A stretch of DNA of 64,000 nt from Ancylobacter mangrovi. Lineage in GTDB: Bacteria; Pseudomonadota; Alphaproteobacteria; Rhizobiales; Xanthobacteraceae. The notes beneath the pieces were generated by a model. It searched no databases, was not told where the DNA came from, and was given only the letters and a program-made list of their open reading frames with translations. A program made the position numbers and the translations under genes. The stretch spans positions 1 to 64,000 of the forward strand of contig NZ_JANTHZ010000002.1 in NCBI RefSeq assembly GCF_024752355.1, read 5' to 3'. Positions 1 to 8,484 of the stretch are shown piece after piece (the first letter of the stretch is position 1; each line of letters begins with the position of its first letter).

Positions 1-656
1 TCGCATCCCAGGCCCTGGTTGCGGGCGTTCTTGATGGCGCCGATGGCCTGAGTCGCCGCCTTGGCAAGGCGGCCGGCAAGCGCATAGGTCTCCGCCTCCA
101 GCTGGTCATCCGGCACGATCTTCGTCAGGAGACCGAGCCGGTCGGCCTGGGGCGCATCGATCATCTCGCCGAGCAGCAGAAGCTCGGTCGCCTTGCCGAA
201 GCCGACATAGCGCGGCAGCAGGTAGGAGCAGCCCCCGCCGAGCCCCCGCTTCACGAAGATCGCCGCCATCTTCAGGTCGGGCGCCGCGATGCGGAAGTCG
301 CAGGCCAGCGCGATGTCGAAGCCCGCGCCGACGGCGTAGCCACGCAGCATCGCGATCACCGGCTTGCGCATCTGAAGAATGTCGTTGACGAGGCGCGGGT
401 AGCCCATCTTGAGCCGGGTATGCATGTCCGGCGGGCCGTATTTGAAGCGGTCCTCCGGGTTCAGGTCGTCGCCGGCGCAGAAGGCCCGCCCCTCCCCGCG
501 CAGCACCACGCAGCGCACCGCGTTGTCGCGCCGCGCCCGCTCCAGAAGGTCGCTGAACTCAAGGATCATGTCCGGCAGAAGCGCGTTCAGCTTGCCCGGA
601 CGGTTGATCGTGATCGTCGCGATCCCGCCTTCAGTCGAGTAGAGAAAACGATCGTC
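1..656. repeat. Direct repeat copy A (crotonase coding sequence)
   Basis: Aligns without gaps to 2834-3489 (offset 2833). I count eight differences, at 246, 342, 420, 468, 549, 561, 603 and 639, about 98.8% identity. Homology stops at 656, just inside the reading frame, so the two genes have different amino termini. The repeat may continue past the left edge. Confidence 0.95.
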
Positions 657-659
657 CAT
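1..659 (-). CDS. Enoyl-CoA hydratase/isomerase, second copy (3' part outside the window)
   Basis: A crotonase-superfamily protein that would hydrate or isomerise the double bond of an acyl-CoA in the cytosol. About 219 residues are readable before the window edge. AFCAGDD (residues 59-65) and GYAVGAGFDIALAC (107-120) form the usual oxyanion-hole and CoA-binding segments. The ATG at 657-659 lies 8 bases after the SucD-like stop, and the GAGGG that follows that stop can serve as ribosome site, so it is the last visible gene of the long operon starting at 10062. From its second codon it repeats the gene at 2671-3549 with eight base changes, all silent, but it lacks that gene's first 19 residues. 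Substrate unknown. Confidence 0.9.
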   Translation of the reverse strand, partial: MDDRFLYSTEGGIATITINRPGKLNALLPDMILEFSDLLERARRDNAVRCVVLRGEGRAFCAGDDLNPEDRFKYGPPDMHTRLKMGYPRLVNDILQMRKPVIAMLRGYAVGAGFDIALACDFRIAAPDLKMAAIFVKRGLGGGCSYLLPRYVGFGKATELLLLGEMIDAPQADRLGLLTKIVPDDQLEAETYALAGRLAKAATQAIGAIKNARNQGLGC

Positions 660-667
660 CTTCGCCC

Positions 668-1543
668 TCACGCGGCTTCTGCGAGATGCCGGGCAACCGT
701 CTCGCCGACGGCCGTGACCACCGGCACGACGATGGCGCCGGCATCGGCGAGCGCCTTCATCTTGGCCATCGCCGTGGTGTCTCCGGCACCGCTCACGGCG
801 CCGGCATGGCCCATGCGCTTCTCGGCCGGTGCGTACTGGCCGGTGATGTAGGCGAAGACCGGCTTGCCCAGCGTGCGAACGATCTCGGCGGCGCGATACT
901 CCATGCTGCCGCCCGGCTCGCCGACCAGTACGATGGCGTCCGTGTCCGGATCGGCGTCGTAGAGCGGCAGGATGTCGGCATAGGTGGTGCCGACCACCGG
1001 GTCGCCGCCGAGGCAGGCGACGCTGCTCTCGCCGAATCCGAAGGCGTGCAGGCTGTCCATTACCTCATAGGTGAGCGTGCCGCTCTTCGAGACGATGCCG
1101 ATGCGGCCAGGCCGGGTGCGGCTGTCGGTGATGTCCGCAAGGTTGGCCTTGCCGGGCGAGATGATGCCTGCCGAATTCGGGCCCATCAGGAAGCAGCCCT
1201 TCGCGCGGGCATAGGCCACCATCTTCATCGCGTCGTGCACCGGCACGTTCTCGGTATAGAGCACGATGAGCCTTGCCCCCGCCTCGACGACTTCACAGAC
1301 GGCGTCGAGGGCGGCGGAATTGCGCACCGAACTGAGCACGCAGTCCGCGCCGGTCGCCGCGACGGCGGCGGCAGCGGTGTCGAACACCGGCACGCCGGCC
1401 ACCGTCTGGCCGGCCTTTCCGGGTGTGATGCCGCCGACGAGCGGTGTGCCGTTGGCGATCATCCGCTCGGCATAGGCGCGGCCGGTGGCCCCGGTGATGC
1501 CCTGGATGAGGATGCGGGACTTCTCGGAGAGCAGGATGGACAT
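668..1543 (-). CDS. Succinyl-CoA synthetase alpha-like acyl-CoA ligase subunit
   Basis: Alpha subunit of an NDP-forming acyl-CoA synthetase (succinyl-CoA or malate-CoA ligase type), 291 residues, the normal SucD length. It has an amino-terminal CoA-binding Rossmann fold with GITGATG (15-21), a GPNSAGIISPG segment (121-131) and the phosphohistidine loop GHAGA with His246, the position used in E. coli SucD. It follows the beta-like gene by 2 bases, so the two should form an alpha/beta enzyme that makes or breaks a carboxylate thioester. Sitting among crotonases, an AMP-ligase and an importer, it more likely belongs to a dedicated catabolic route than to the TCA cycle (inference). Malate-CoA ligase is an alternative label. 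Confidence 0.88.
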   Translation of the reverse strand: MSILLSEKSRILIQGITGATGRAYAERMIANGTPLVGGITPGKAGQTVAGVPVFDTAAAAVAATGADCVLSSVRNSAALDAVCEVVEAGARLIVLYTENVPVHDAMKMVAYARAKGCFLMGPNSAGIISPGKANLADITDSRTRPGRIGIVSKSGTLTYEVMDSLHAFGFGESSVACLGGDPVVGTTYADILPLYDADPDTDAIVLVGEPGGSMEYRAAEIVRTLGKPVFAYITGQYAPAEKRMGHAGAVSGAGDTTAMAKMKALADAGAIVVPVVTAVGETVARHLAEAA

Positions 1544-1545
1544 GC

Positions 1546-2664
1546 TCAGTTTTCCTTCGCGGCCTTGCTGAGCGCGATCGCCTTCTCGCAGGCGGTCGCG
1601 AAATCATCGGTGACGAAGCAGTCCACCTTTTCGAGGATCGCGCGGGCTTCGGGTTCGCGCACGCCGCGCATGCGCACCACCACGGGCGGCATGTCGCCAC
1701 CGGCCTGCCCGATCGCGAGCGCGATGCCCTCGGCGATCGTGTCGAGGCTGCGGAACTGGAAATAGACGTTGAACAGCAGAACCCTGGGCTTCAGCGTTCG
1801 CATGAGGTCGATGACCTTGGCGATGTGCTCCGCACCACGCCACATCACGCCGTGGAGCTCGACAAGGCCGCGCACCGAGCCGCCCATGGCGGTGATCTGG
1901 TCGAGCGTCGCCATGGTCATGCCGGCGCCGTTCATCATCGCGGCGATGTCGCCGTCGAGCTCGATGCCGATGACCTCCAACTCGCGCGCCTGCATCTCGA
2001 ACGGCGTGCCGTCCGGCACCGCCTTGCGATCCCGATGGCGGAAGGCCGCGTCCTCGTCGAGGATCACCTTCGCGTCCGCCGCGACCACATTGCCCGCACC
2101 GTCGACGATCAGCGGGTTGATCTCGACGAGCTCGGCATCCTCGGCCACCAGCGTCGCATAGAGCCGGCGCACGGCGGCCGCGAGCGCGGGAGCGAGAGAT
2201 GCGTCCGCGCCCAGTCCACGCACGACCGCGTTCACCGTGTAGTCGCGCAGGCCCACCAGCGGATCGACGGTGCATTCGACTATCTTGTCGCGAGGCACGG
2301 ATTCGATGTCCATGCCTCCCTCGGCACAGGCGAGGATCACCGGCCTGCCGCGATCGCGGTCGACCATCGCCGCGAGATAGAACTCCCGCTGCACCTCGAC
2401 GCGCTGCTCGACATAGATCTCCTGCACGCGAAGACCATTGATGGTGAGCCCGGCGATCGCCGCCGCATGGGCCTCGATCTGGTCCGGCGTATCGGCGAAG
2501 CGGATGCCGCCGGCCTTGCCGCGTCCGCCGGTAAGCACCTGCGCCTTGACCACCCACGGCCCGGCGCCCACCGGCGCACCGACGCCATGGAGCGCGCCGG
2601 GCGGGACGGCGAAGCCGTTCTTCTTCAGCAGTTCCTTGCCTTCAAACTCGAGCAGACGGATCAT
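1546..2664 (-). CDS. Succinyl-CoA synthetase beta-like ATP-grasp subunit
   Basis: Beta subunit partner of the alpha-like protein at 668-1543; 372 residues against about 390 for SucC. The ATP-grasp domain shows VKAQVLTGGRGKAGG (about 39-53), the metal-binding ELVEINPLIV stretch and AKVILDEDAAFR. The carboxy-terminal flavodoxin-like domain has NGAGMTMATLD in place of the usual NGAGL..ATMD. The start ATG lies 6 bases after the crotonase stop at 2671. Together the subunits would couple nucleotide hydrolysis to CoA ligation of a small dicarboxylate; the acid cannot be named from sequence. Confidence 0.87.
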   Translation of the reverse strand: MIRLLEFEGKELLKKNGFAVPPGALHGVGAPVGAGPWVVKAQVLTGGRGKAGGIRFADTPDQIEAHAAAIAGLTINGLRVQEIYVEQRVEVQREFYLAAMVDRDRGRPVILACAEGGMDIESVPRDKIVECTVDPLVGLRDYTVNAVVRGLGADASLAPALAAAVRRLYATLVAEDAELVEINPLIVDGAGNVVAADAKVILDEDAAFRHRDRKAVPDGTPFEMQARELEVIGIELDGDIAAMMNGAGMTMATLDQITAMGGSVRGLVELHGVMWRGAEHIAKVIDLMRTLKPRVLLFNVYFQFRSLDTIAEGIALAIGQAGGDMPPVVVRMRGVREPEARAILEKVDCFVTDDFATACEKAIALSKAAKEN

Positions 2665-2670
2665 CGGGCT

Positions 2671-3549
2671 TCACTTGTAGTTCGGGTCGAAGGCGTCGTA
2701 TTGCAGGTCGATCCACTCGCCGGTGAAGTTCGGCTCGCGGCGCTCGACATAGGCGCGCGGCCCCTCGCGGGCGTCGAGGTGGAACATCAGGTCGACATTG
2801 CAGAGGATCTGCCATTCGAGACCCTTGACGGGGTCGCATCCCAGGCCCTGGTTGCGGGCGTTCTTGATGGCGCCGATGGCCTGAGTCGCCGCCTTGGCAA
2901 GGCGGCCGGCAAGCGCATAGGTCTCCGCCTCCAGCTGGTCATCCGGCACGATCTTCGTCAGGAGACCGAGCCGGTCGGCCTGGGGCGCATCGATCATCTC
3001 GCCGAGCAGCAGAAGCTCGGTCGCCTTGCCGAAGCCGACATAGCGCGGCAGCAGGTAGGAGCAGCCCCCGCCGAGCCCGCGCTTCACGAAGATCGCCGCC
3101 ATCTTCAGGTCGGGCGCCGCGATGCGGAAGTCGCAGGCCAGCGCGATGTCGAAGCCCGCGCCGACGGCGTAGCCGCGCAGCATCGCGATCACCGGCTTGC
3201 GCATCTGAAGAATGTCGTTGACGAGGCGCGGGTAGCCCATCTTGAGCCGGGTGTGCATGTCCGGCGGGCCGTATTTGAAGCGGTCCTCCGGGTTCAGGTC
3301 ATCGCCGGCGCAGAAGGCCCGCCCCTCCCCGCGCAGCACCACGCAGCGCACCGCGTTGTCGCGCCGCGCCCGCTCCAGAAGATCGCTGAACTCCAGGATC
3401 ATGTCCGGCAGAAGCGCGTTCAGCTTGCCCGGACGATTGATCGTGATCGTCGCGATCCCGCCTTCAGTCGAATAGAGAAAACGATCGTCGGTGAGCGGTG
3501 CATCGACATTCGCCCCCGAATTTCCCTTGATCGCCTCGGTCGATGTCAT
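2671..3549 (-). CDS. Enoyl-CoA hydratase/isomerase, first copy
   Basis: Crotonase-superfamily enzyme, 292 residues. AFCAGDD (78-84) and GYAVGAGFDIALAC (126-139) define the oxyanion hole and CoA pocket. The segment that in classical hydratases reads PEI..G is VKRGLGGGCS here, so the first catalytic glutamate is not evident and an isomerase or other crotonase chemistry is possible. About 20 residues at the amino terminus are unique to this copy; the rest recurs, with no amino-acid change in the visible part, at 1-659. Lies 15 bases downstream of the other crotonase (3565-4350) in the same operon. Confidence 0.9.
   Translation of the reverse strand: MTSTEAIKGNSGANVDAPLTDDRFLYSTEGGIATITINRPGKLNALLPDMILEFSDLLERARRDNAVRCVVLRGEGRAFCAGDDLNPEDRFKYGPPDMHTRLKMGYPRLVNDILQMRKPVIAMLRGYAVGAGFDIALACDFRIAAPDLKMAAIFVKRGLGGGCSYLLPRYVGFGKATELLLLGEMIDAPQADRLGLLTKIVPDDQLEAETYALAGRLAKAATQAIGAIKNARNQGLGCDPVKGLEWQILCNVDLMFHLDAREGPRAYVERREPNFTGEWIDLQYDAFDPNYK
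2834..3489. repeat. Direct repeat copy B (crotonase coding sequence)
   Basis: Second member of the direct repeat with 1-656; about 2.2 kb separates the copies and contains exactly the SucC/SucD-like pair and short joints. All eight differences are third-position silent changes in the crotonase frame. Confidence 0.95.
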
Positions 3550-3564
3550 TCTCGTTCACGTCCT

Positions 3565-4350
3565 TTACGCGCCGGTACGCCCGGCCTTGCTGAGAAAGCG
3601 TTCCATGACCTTCTGCGGCTCGCCCGCCTCGAAGGCCTGTCGATGAAGCTGGCGCGCCGCCTCGAAGGTCTCGTCGAACACGACCTGCGTGGCGGCGCAG
3701 ATGCGCTGCTTGTTGAGCCGGAAGGCGGTGCGCGGCTTGGCCGCCAGCTCCTCGGCGACGGCGAGCGCGCGGGGCAGCACCTCTTCGCGCGGCACGAGCT
3801 GGTGGATGAGGCCGATATCGGCGCATTCGCGTGCTTCCATCATACGCCCGGTGAGAACGAGCTCGGTGGCGCGAGATAGGCCGAGCATCTCGCGGATGAT
3901 CCAGAAGCCCGTGGCGCTGACGAGCCCGGAATTGATCTCCGGCTGACCCATCTTCACCGCGTCATGGCCGATGCGGATGTCGCCGAGCAGCGCGAGCTGG
4001 AACGCGGAACCGGCGGCCAGACCGTTGAGCGCGATGACGAAGGGTTTCTCGAAGCGGCGGATGGCGTTGTAGAGGTGGCGCCATTCCTCGATCCACATTT
4101 CCGAGCGGGCGCCATCGAAGGTCTTGCCTTCATTGAGGTCCTGCCCGGCGCAGAAGGCGCGCTCGCCCGTGCCGGTGAGCACGATGGCGCTGGTCGTCTC
4201 GTCCGTGCCGGCCGAGAGGATCAGCGACAGCAGCCGGGCACGCATCGGCGCGTTCCACGCATTCAGGCGCTCCGGCTTGTCGAGCCGGATGACCAGCACC
4301 GTACCCTTGCGTTCAGCTACCACGCTGGCAGCGACATCTTCGGTTTCCAT
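3565..4350 (-). CDS. Enoyl-CoA hydratase/isomerase family protein
   Basis: A second, clearly different crotonase of 261 residues, the normal family length. ERAFCAGQDL (63-72) gives the oxyanion hole, NGLAAGSAFQLA (109-120) the CoA loop, and QPEINSG keeps Glu138, the position of a catalytic glutamate in rat mitochondrial hydratase. It is therefore the better hydratase candidate of the two families in this operon. Gene order (permease, this gene, crotonase, SucC-like, SucD-like) suggests sequential work on a CoA ester of an imported compound. Crotonobetaine/carnitine-type chemistry is one option because a CaiC-like ligase starts the operon; unproven. Confidence 0.88.
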   Translation of the reverse strand: METEDVAASVVAERKGTVLVIRLDKPERLNAWNAPMRARLLSLILSAGTDETTSAIVLTGTGERAFCAGQDLNEGKTFDGARSEMWIEEWRHLYNAIRRFEKPFVIALNGLAAGSAFQLALLGDIRIGHDAVKMGQPEINSGLVSATGFWIIREMLGLSRATELVLTGRMMEARECADIGLIHQLVPREEVLPRALAVAEELAAKPRTAFRLNKQRICAATQVVFDETFEAARQLHRQAFEAGEPQKVMERFLSKAGRTGA

Positions 4351-4362
4351 CGGGAAACTCCG

Positions 4363-6210
4363 TTATTGAGATTGGCCGGCCTGGGCCTTGAGCGAGGCCT
4401 CGCCTCGCCGCCGCAGCCATTCGAGCAGGGCCAGGACCACCAGCATGAAAACGATGATCAGGGTGGAGACCGCCGCGAGGACCGGGCTGACCTGCAACGT
4501 CGCGTCCTCCCACATCTGCTTGGGCAGGGTGGTACTGAGGCCGCCGGTGATGAAGAGCGAGACCGTGAGGTCGTCGAAGGAGGTGATGAAGGCGAGCAGG
4601 AAAGCCGACAGCACGCCGAAACGGATCAGCGGCAGTGTGATCCGCACGAAGGTCTGCGTCTTTCCGGCACCGAGGATCTGCGCCGCCTGGTCGAGCCGCT
4701 CGTCATAATTGCGCAGCACCGTCATCACGCCCATCAGGGCATAGGGAATCGACAGCACGGCGTGCCCGAGCACGAGCCCGACGGTGGTGCCTACGAGGCC
4801 GATGCCGGAATAGACATAGAACAGTGCGATGGCGATGATGATGCGCGGCACGACCATCGGCGACAGCAGCAGTGCCATGATGGCGCTGCGGCCGACCACG
4901 GTCTGGCGGATGAGCACGAAAGCCGCCGGCACCGCCAGCGCCATGGTCAGCAGAGAAGCGGCGAAGGCCACGGTGAAGGAGGTTACCGTCGCCGAGATCC
5001 ACTGCGGCGACTGGAGGTACATCCTGTACCATTCGAAGGTGAAGCCGGACGGTGGCCACTCCATCACCGCCTTCTGGGTGAAGGACACCGGGATCATGAT
5101 GAAGATCGGGGCGCAGGCGAAGAACAGCACGCTGCCTGCGGCGACCTTCCACGCGAGCGAGGCGCTGCGTCCTCCGGTTCGGCTGTCTTCCAGCGGACGG
5201 CTGTCGGCGCCCGCCAGCGCGAGCAGGCGGTCCGTGATGCGCCCCAGCACACCCAGCAGGGCTATGCTCAACCGGGCGAACACGCGTGACAGACGGGACG
5301 GCTCCGCCGCCACCCGCGCCTGCGCCGCCGCCCCCAGCGCCGAGAAGCCAGCGAGACGGTCATAGAGCCAGAAGATCACCAGCGCGCAGCCGAGCAGCAG
5401 CACGGAAACCGCGCCGCCGAACGGCCAGTTCAGCATCTCCTGGATCTCGGTGATGATCAGTTGGCTGATCACCACCTCCCGTCGGCCGCCGAGCAGCGTC
5501 GGCGTGATGAAGAAGCCGAGCGCGCTGAGGAAGACGAGAAGCGCCGCCGAGGTGACGCCAGGCAGGGAGAGCGGGAAGAACACCCGCCAGAACGCGGTGC
5601 CGCGTCCCCCGCCCATGGTCATCGCCGCCTTGGACAGATTCTGGTCGATGTTCTCCATCACCGAGACGATGATGATGATTGCCATCGGCAGCAGGGCGTG
5701 GGTGGTGCCGATGAGGACGCCGGCGAAATTGTAGATCAGCGACATCGGCGCGTCGGTGAGCCCGAGCGCCTGTGCCCAGCTGTTGATCGTGCCATTGCGC
5801 CCGAGCAGAACCATCCAGGCCAGGGCGCGCACGAGGAAGCTCGTCCAGAACGGGATCAGCACCAGGAAATAGAGCCAGGCGCGCACCTTGTTCTCGCTGT
5901 TGGCGATGACGAAGGCGACCGGATAAGCGACGATTACCGCAACGACGGTGGTGAAGAAGGCGAGCCTCACCGTAATCCAGAGCACCTCGACATAGATGCG
6001 GCTGGAGAAGAGCTGGCTGTAGTGCCCCCAGGTGAGCTGGCCCTGGTCGTTGAAGAAGCTGAGGCCGAGCAGCTGCGCGACCGGCCAGACCATGAGCAGC
6101 GCCAGGAAGATGAGCACCGGCAGAAGCGGCGCCCTTCGCGCAAACGCCGCCAGGGCCCGGGCCCAGCCGCCGCCGGATGACGGATGATCGGGCGGGGCCA
6201 CGACGCTCAT
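4363..6210 (-). CDS. Polyamine-type ABC transporter permease, PotB-PotC fusion
   Basis: A 615-residue inner-membrane protein containing two complete importer permease halves that are normally separate. Half one (about 25-285) carries an EAA-type coupling loop at 193-218; half two (about 355-600) carries another at 507-532. A soluble, alanine/arginine-rich linker (about 285-355) joins them. The reading frame is open through the join, so this is a true fusion. The ATG at 6208-6210 overlaps the ATPase stop (ATGA). With 6207-7367 and 7364-8437 it forms a spermidine/putrescine-family importer; the cargo here may be another amine or a betaine. Confidence 0.9.
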   Translation of the reverse strand: MSVVAPPDHPSSGGGWARALAAFARRAPLLPVLIFLALLMVWPVAQLLGLSFFNDQGQLTWGHYSQLFSSRIYVEVLWITVRLAFFTTVVAVIVAYPVAFVIANSENKVRAWLYFLVLIPFWTSFLVRALAWMVLLGRNGTINSWAQALGLTDAPMSLIYNFAGVLIGTTHALLPMAIIIIVSVMENIDQNLSKAAMTMGGGRGTAFWRVFFPLSLPGVTSAALLVFLSALGFFITPTLLGGRREVVISQLIITEIQEMLNWPFGGAVSVLLLGCALVIFWLYDRLAGFSALGAAAQARVAAEPSRLSRVFARLSIALLGVLGRITDRLLALAGADSRPLEDSRTGGRSASLAWKVAAGSVLFFACAPIFIMIPVSFTQKAVMEWPPSGFTFEWYRMYLQSPQWISATVTSFTVAFAASLLTMALAVPAAFVLIRQTVVGRSAIMALLLSPMVVPRIIIAIALFYVYSGIGLVGTTVGLVLGHAVLSIPYALMGVMTVLRNYDERLDQAAQILGAGKTQTFVRITLPLIRFGVLSAFLLAFITSFDDLTVSLFITGGLSTTLPKQMWEDATLQVSPVLAAVSTLIIVFMLVVLALLEWLRRRGEASLKAQAGQSQ

Positions 6211-7367
6211 GCCGCGGCTCCCTCCCGCGCGAGCACATAGGTGCGCTCGCGCGGCCATGAAATATAGACGTCGTCGCCCACATTGATCGCGCGGTCTCCC
6301 GGGCGGGTGAGCTGGGAGGCCGCGAGAGGCGTGCCGCTGCCGGTCGAGACGAAGTAGCGCGTCACCTCGCCGGTGAAGATGATGTCGGCAACCTTTCCCC
6401 GCACGCTGTTGAACGCTTCCTGCGGGGGGGCCACCGTCACGCTCAGCCATTCCGGCCGAAGCATGATCTTGGCAGCGTCGGCCGGCGCGACGGTGCTGTG
6501 AGGCGCCGACATCCGCACATGGCCGTCAAGGGGCAGCGTGAAGGAAATGCCGCCGTCCGACGCCGTCACATCGGCAATCGGAAGAATGTTGCTCTCGCCG
6601 AGAAAGGCGGCGCCGAACTCCGTCTTCGGCGTGAAATAGAGGTCGGTCGGCGTGCCCACCTGCTCGATGCGTCCATGATTCATCAGGCAGATGCGATCCG
6701 ACATGGTCAGCGTTTCCTGCTGGTCATGCGTCACGTAGAGAATCGTGGTGCCGAGCGACTTGTGCAGGTTCTTGATCTCGATCTGCAGCTGGTCGCGCAG
6801 CCGCTTGTCGAGCGCGCCCAGCGGCTCGTCCATCAGAATGATGCTCGGCGCATAGACGATGCAGCGGGCGAGGGCGATCCGCTGCTGCTGACCGCCCGAA
6901 AGCGCGCGCGGGACCCGCTCTGCGACATGCGGGAGCTCGACCATCTCGAGCACCCGCATCACGTCCTTGCGGATCTGTGCTTCCGGCACGCGACGCATGC
7001 GCAGGGGGAAGGCGATATTCTCGAAGACGGTCAGGTGGGGGAAAAGGGCATAGTTCTGGAACACCATGCCGATGTCGCGCTTCGAGGGCGGCACGGAGGT
7101 GGCTACGCGCCCGTCGATGCGGATTTCGCCGCCCGAGGGCACGACCAGCCCCGCCACCATCATGAGCAGCGTCGTCTTGCCCGACCCCGAGGGGCCGAGC
7201 AGCGTCAGGAACTCTCCCTGATGCACGTCGAGACTCGACGGGGAAAGCGCCGTGAACTCGCCGTAGTGCTTGGCCAGCTTCTCTACCTGAAGCTTGACAG
7301 CCCGTCCGGTCAGGTTCCGTGCCGCGTCCACCGTCTGACGTCCCGCCGTCTCCTGGATCGGGTTCAC
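6207..7367 (-). CDS. ABC transporter ATP-binding protein, PotA/UgpC type
   Basis: Cytoplasmic ATPase of the importer, 386 residues. Walker [10 protein letters not shown] (58-66), signature LSGGQQQR and Walker B IILMDEPLGALD are intact, followed by a TOBE-type carboxy-terminal regulatory region. I place the start at the GTG at 7365-7367 because it overlaps the TGA of the binding-protein gene (GTGA), the coupling style used throughout this operon; longer upstream reading is out-of-context sequence from the neighbouring gene. Works with the fused permease, which it overlaps by 4 bases. Confidence 0.9.
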   Translation of the reverse strand: MNPIQETAGRQTVDAARNLTGRAVKLQVEKLAKHYGEFTALSPSSLDVHQGEFLTLLGPSGSGKTTLLMMVAGLVVPSGGEIRIDGRVATSVPPSKRDIGMVFQNYALFPHLTVFENIAFPLRMRRVPEAQIRKDVMRVLEMVELPHVAERVPRALSGGQQQRIALARCIVYAPSIILMDEPLGALDKRLRDQLQIEIKNLHKSLGTTILYVTHDQQETLTMSDRICLMNHGRIEQVGTPTDLYFTPKTEFGAAFLGESNILPIADVTASDGGISFTLPLDGHVRMSAPHSTVAPADAAKIMLRPEWLSVTVAPPQEAFNSVRGKVADIIFTGEVTRYFVSTGSGTPLAASQLTRPGDRAINVGDDVYISWPRERTYVLAREGAAA

Positions 7368-8437
7368 TGGATGAACCAGGCGTTGAAGCGCTTTTGCGCC
7401 TCGGGGCCGAACTCCGACCAGTACTTGACGTTCTGATGTATGCCGCGCGGGAAGTTTGCAGGCGAGGTCGTGAGCAGGGCCGCGCGCTCGGTCGAGATGA
7501 ACTTGTAGGCGTCGAGATTCACCGGGCCGGCCGGGATGAACTTGGTCATCTCCGCCTGCGGCTTGACGGTGCAGCTGAACTGCATGAACTCGCGCATCAG
7601 GTCGGCCTTGGGTGCCCCCTTGGGGATGGCCCAGGCGTCCACCTGCCAGAGGAAGTTGTCCCACACCACGGTAATCGGCGTTCCGGCATCGGCGGCAGCG
7701 AGTGCGCGGGCGACGAAGGCGCCCATCATGTCCACCTCGCCGCTACTGAGAAACTGCACGACCTGCGCGCCTCCGGTCCACCACACGTCGATCTTCGACT
7801 TGATCTTGTCGAGGCTCTTGAACGCGCGGTCGAGATCGAGCGGATAGAGCTTCTTCGGGTCGACGCCGTCGGCCAGCAGCGCCTGCTCGAGCGTGTAGCG
7901 TGCGTATTTGAACAGCGAGCGGCGCCCGGGGAACTGCTCGGGATTCCAGAAATCGGCCCAGCTCTTGGGACCCTTGTCGCCAAGCACATCGGTGCGATAG
8001 ACGACCGAGGTGGCCGAGACGTTTGAGCCGACCGTGTAGGGGGTCACGAACTCGGCCGGCAGCTTGCCGACATTGCCCTTCCCCTCCAGCCCGTGCTCCT
8101 CGAGGTAACCCTTTTCCCCGAGCGTCGCGGCTGCGGCCTCACCGAGGATCATGCCATCCCAGATGTAGTTCTTGGTATCGACGATGCTCTTGACCTGAGC
8201 CATCGGGTCGATGCTGGCGACCACGCCGACGACCTTGATGCCGGTGGCCTGCTCGAACGGCTTGTACAGGGTCTCGGAAAAGGCCTTCGAATAGGGGTTG
8301 CCGGGGTCGCGCACGACGATCTGCCTGTCCTGCGCCCGCGCACTCGACCAGACGGCCGGTACGGCGAGCGCGGCGCCACCGAGAAGCTTGACGAAGCTCC
8401 TGCGCTCAAGCGTCTTCACATCGAATTTGGAAGTCAT
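7364..8437 (-). CDS. ABC transporter substrate-binding protein, PotD/PotF type
   Basis: Periplasmic binding protein of 357 residues for the importer encoded just downstream. The amino terminus has a twin-arginine-like export signal (ERRSFVKLLGGAALA, ending near SSARA), then IVVRDPGNPYSKAF starts the mature two-lobed fold of the extracellular solute-binding family 1/spermidine type. The ATG at 8435-8437 is preceded by AGGGG at good spacing; an in-frame ATG 17 codons upstream gives an unlikely leader. Ligand not identifiable. Confidence 0.88.
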   Translation of the reverse strand: MTSKFDVKTLERRSFVKLLGGAALAVPAVWSSARAQDRQIVVRDPGNPYSKAFSETLYKPFEQATGIKVVGVVASIDPMAQVKSIVDTKNYIWDGMILGEAAAATLGEKGYLEEHGLEGKGNVGKLPAEFVTPYTVGSNVSATSVVYRTDVLGDKGPKSWADFWNPEQFPGRRSLFKYARYTLEQALLADGVDPKKLYPLDLDRAFKSLDKIKSKIDVWWTGGAQVVQFLSSGEVDMMGAFVARALAAADAGTPITVVWDNFLWQVDAWAIPKGAPKADLMREFMQFSCTVKPQAEMTKFIPAGPVNLDAYKFISTERAALLTTSPANFPRGIHQNVKYWSEFGPEAQKRFNAWFIQ

Positions 8438-8484
8438 GCCGGTTCCCCTTGTCCTGTCTTGCTGTTGCTGGAAGGCCTTGTTTT

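Noticed and set aside
686..1765. Long plus-strand frames opposite the SucCD-like and crotonase genes (also 1825-3879)
   Set aside because: They are antisense to well-supported genes, have arginine/histidine-rich low-complexity content typical of high-GC shadow frames, and show no domain pattern.
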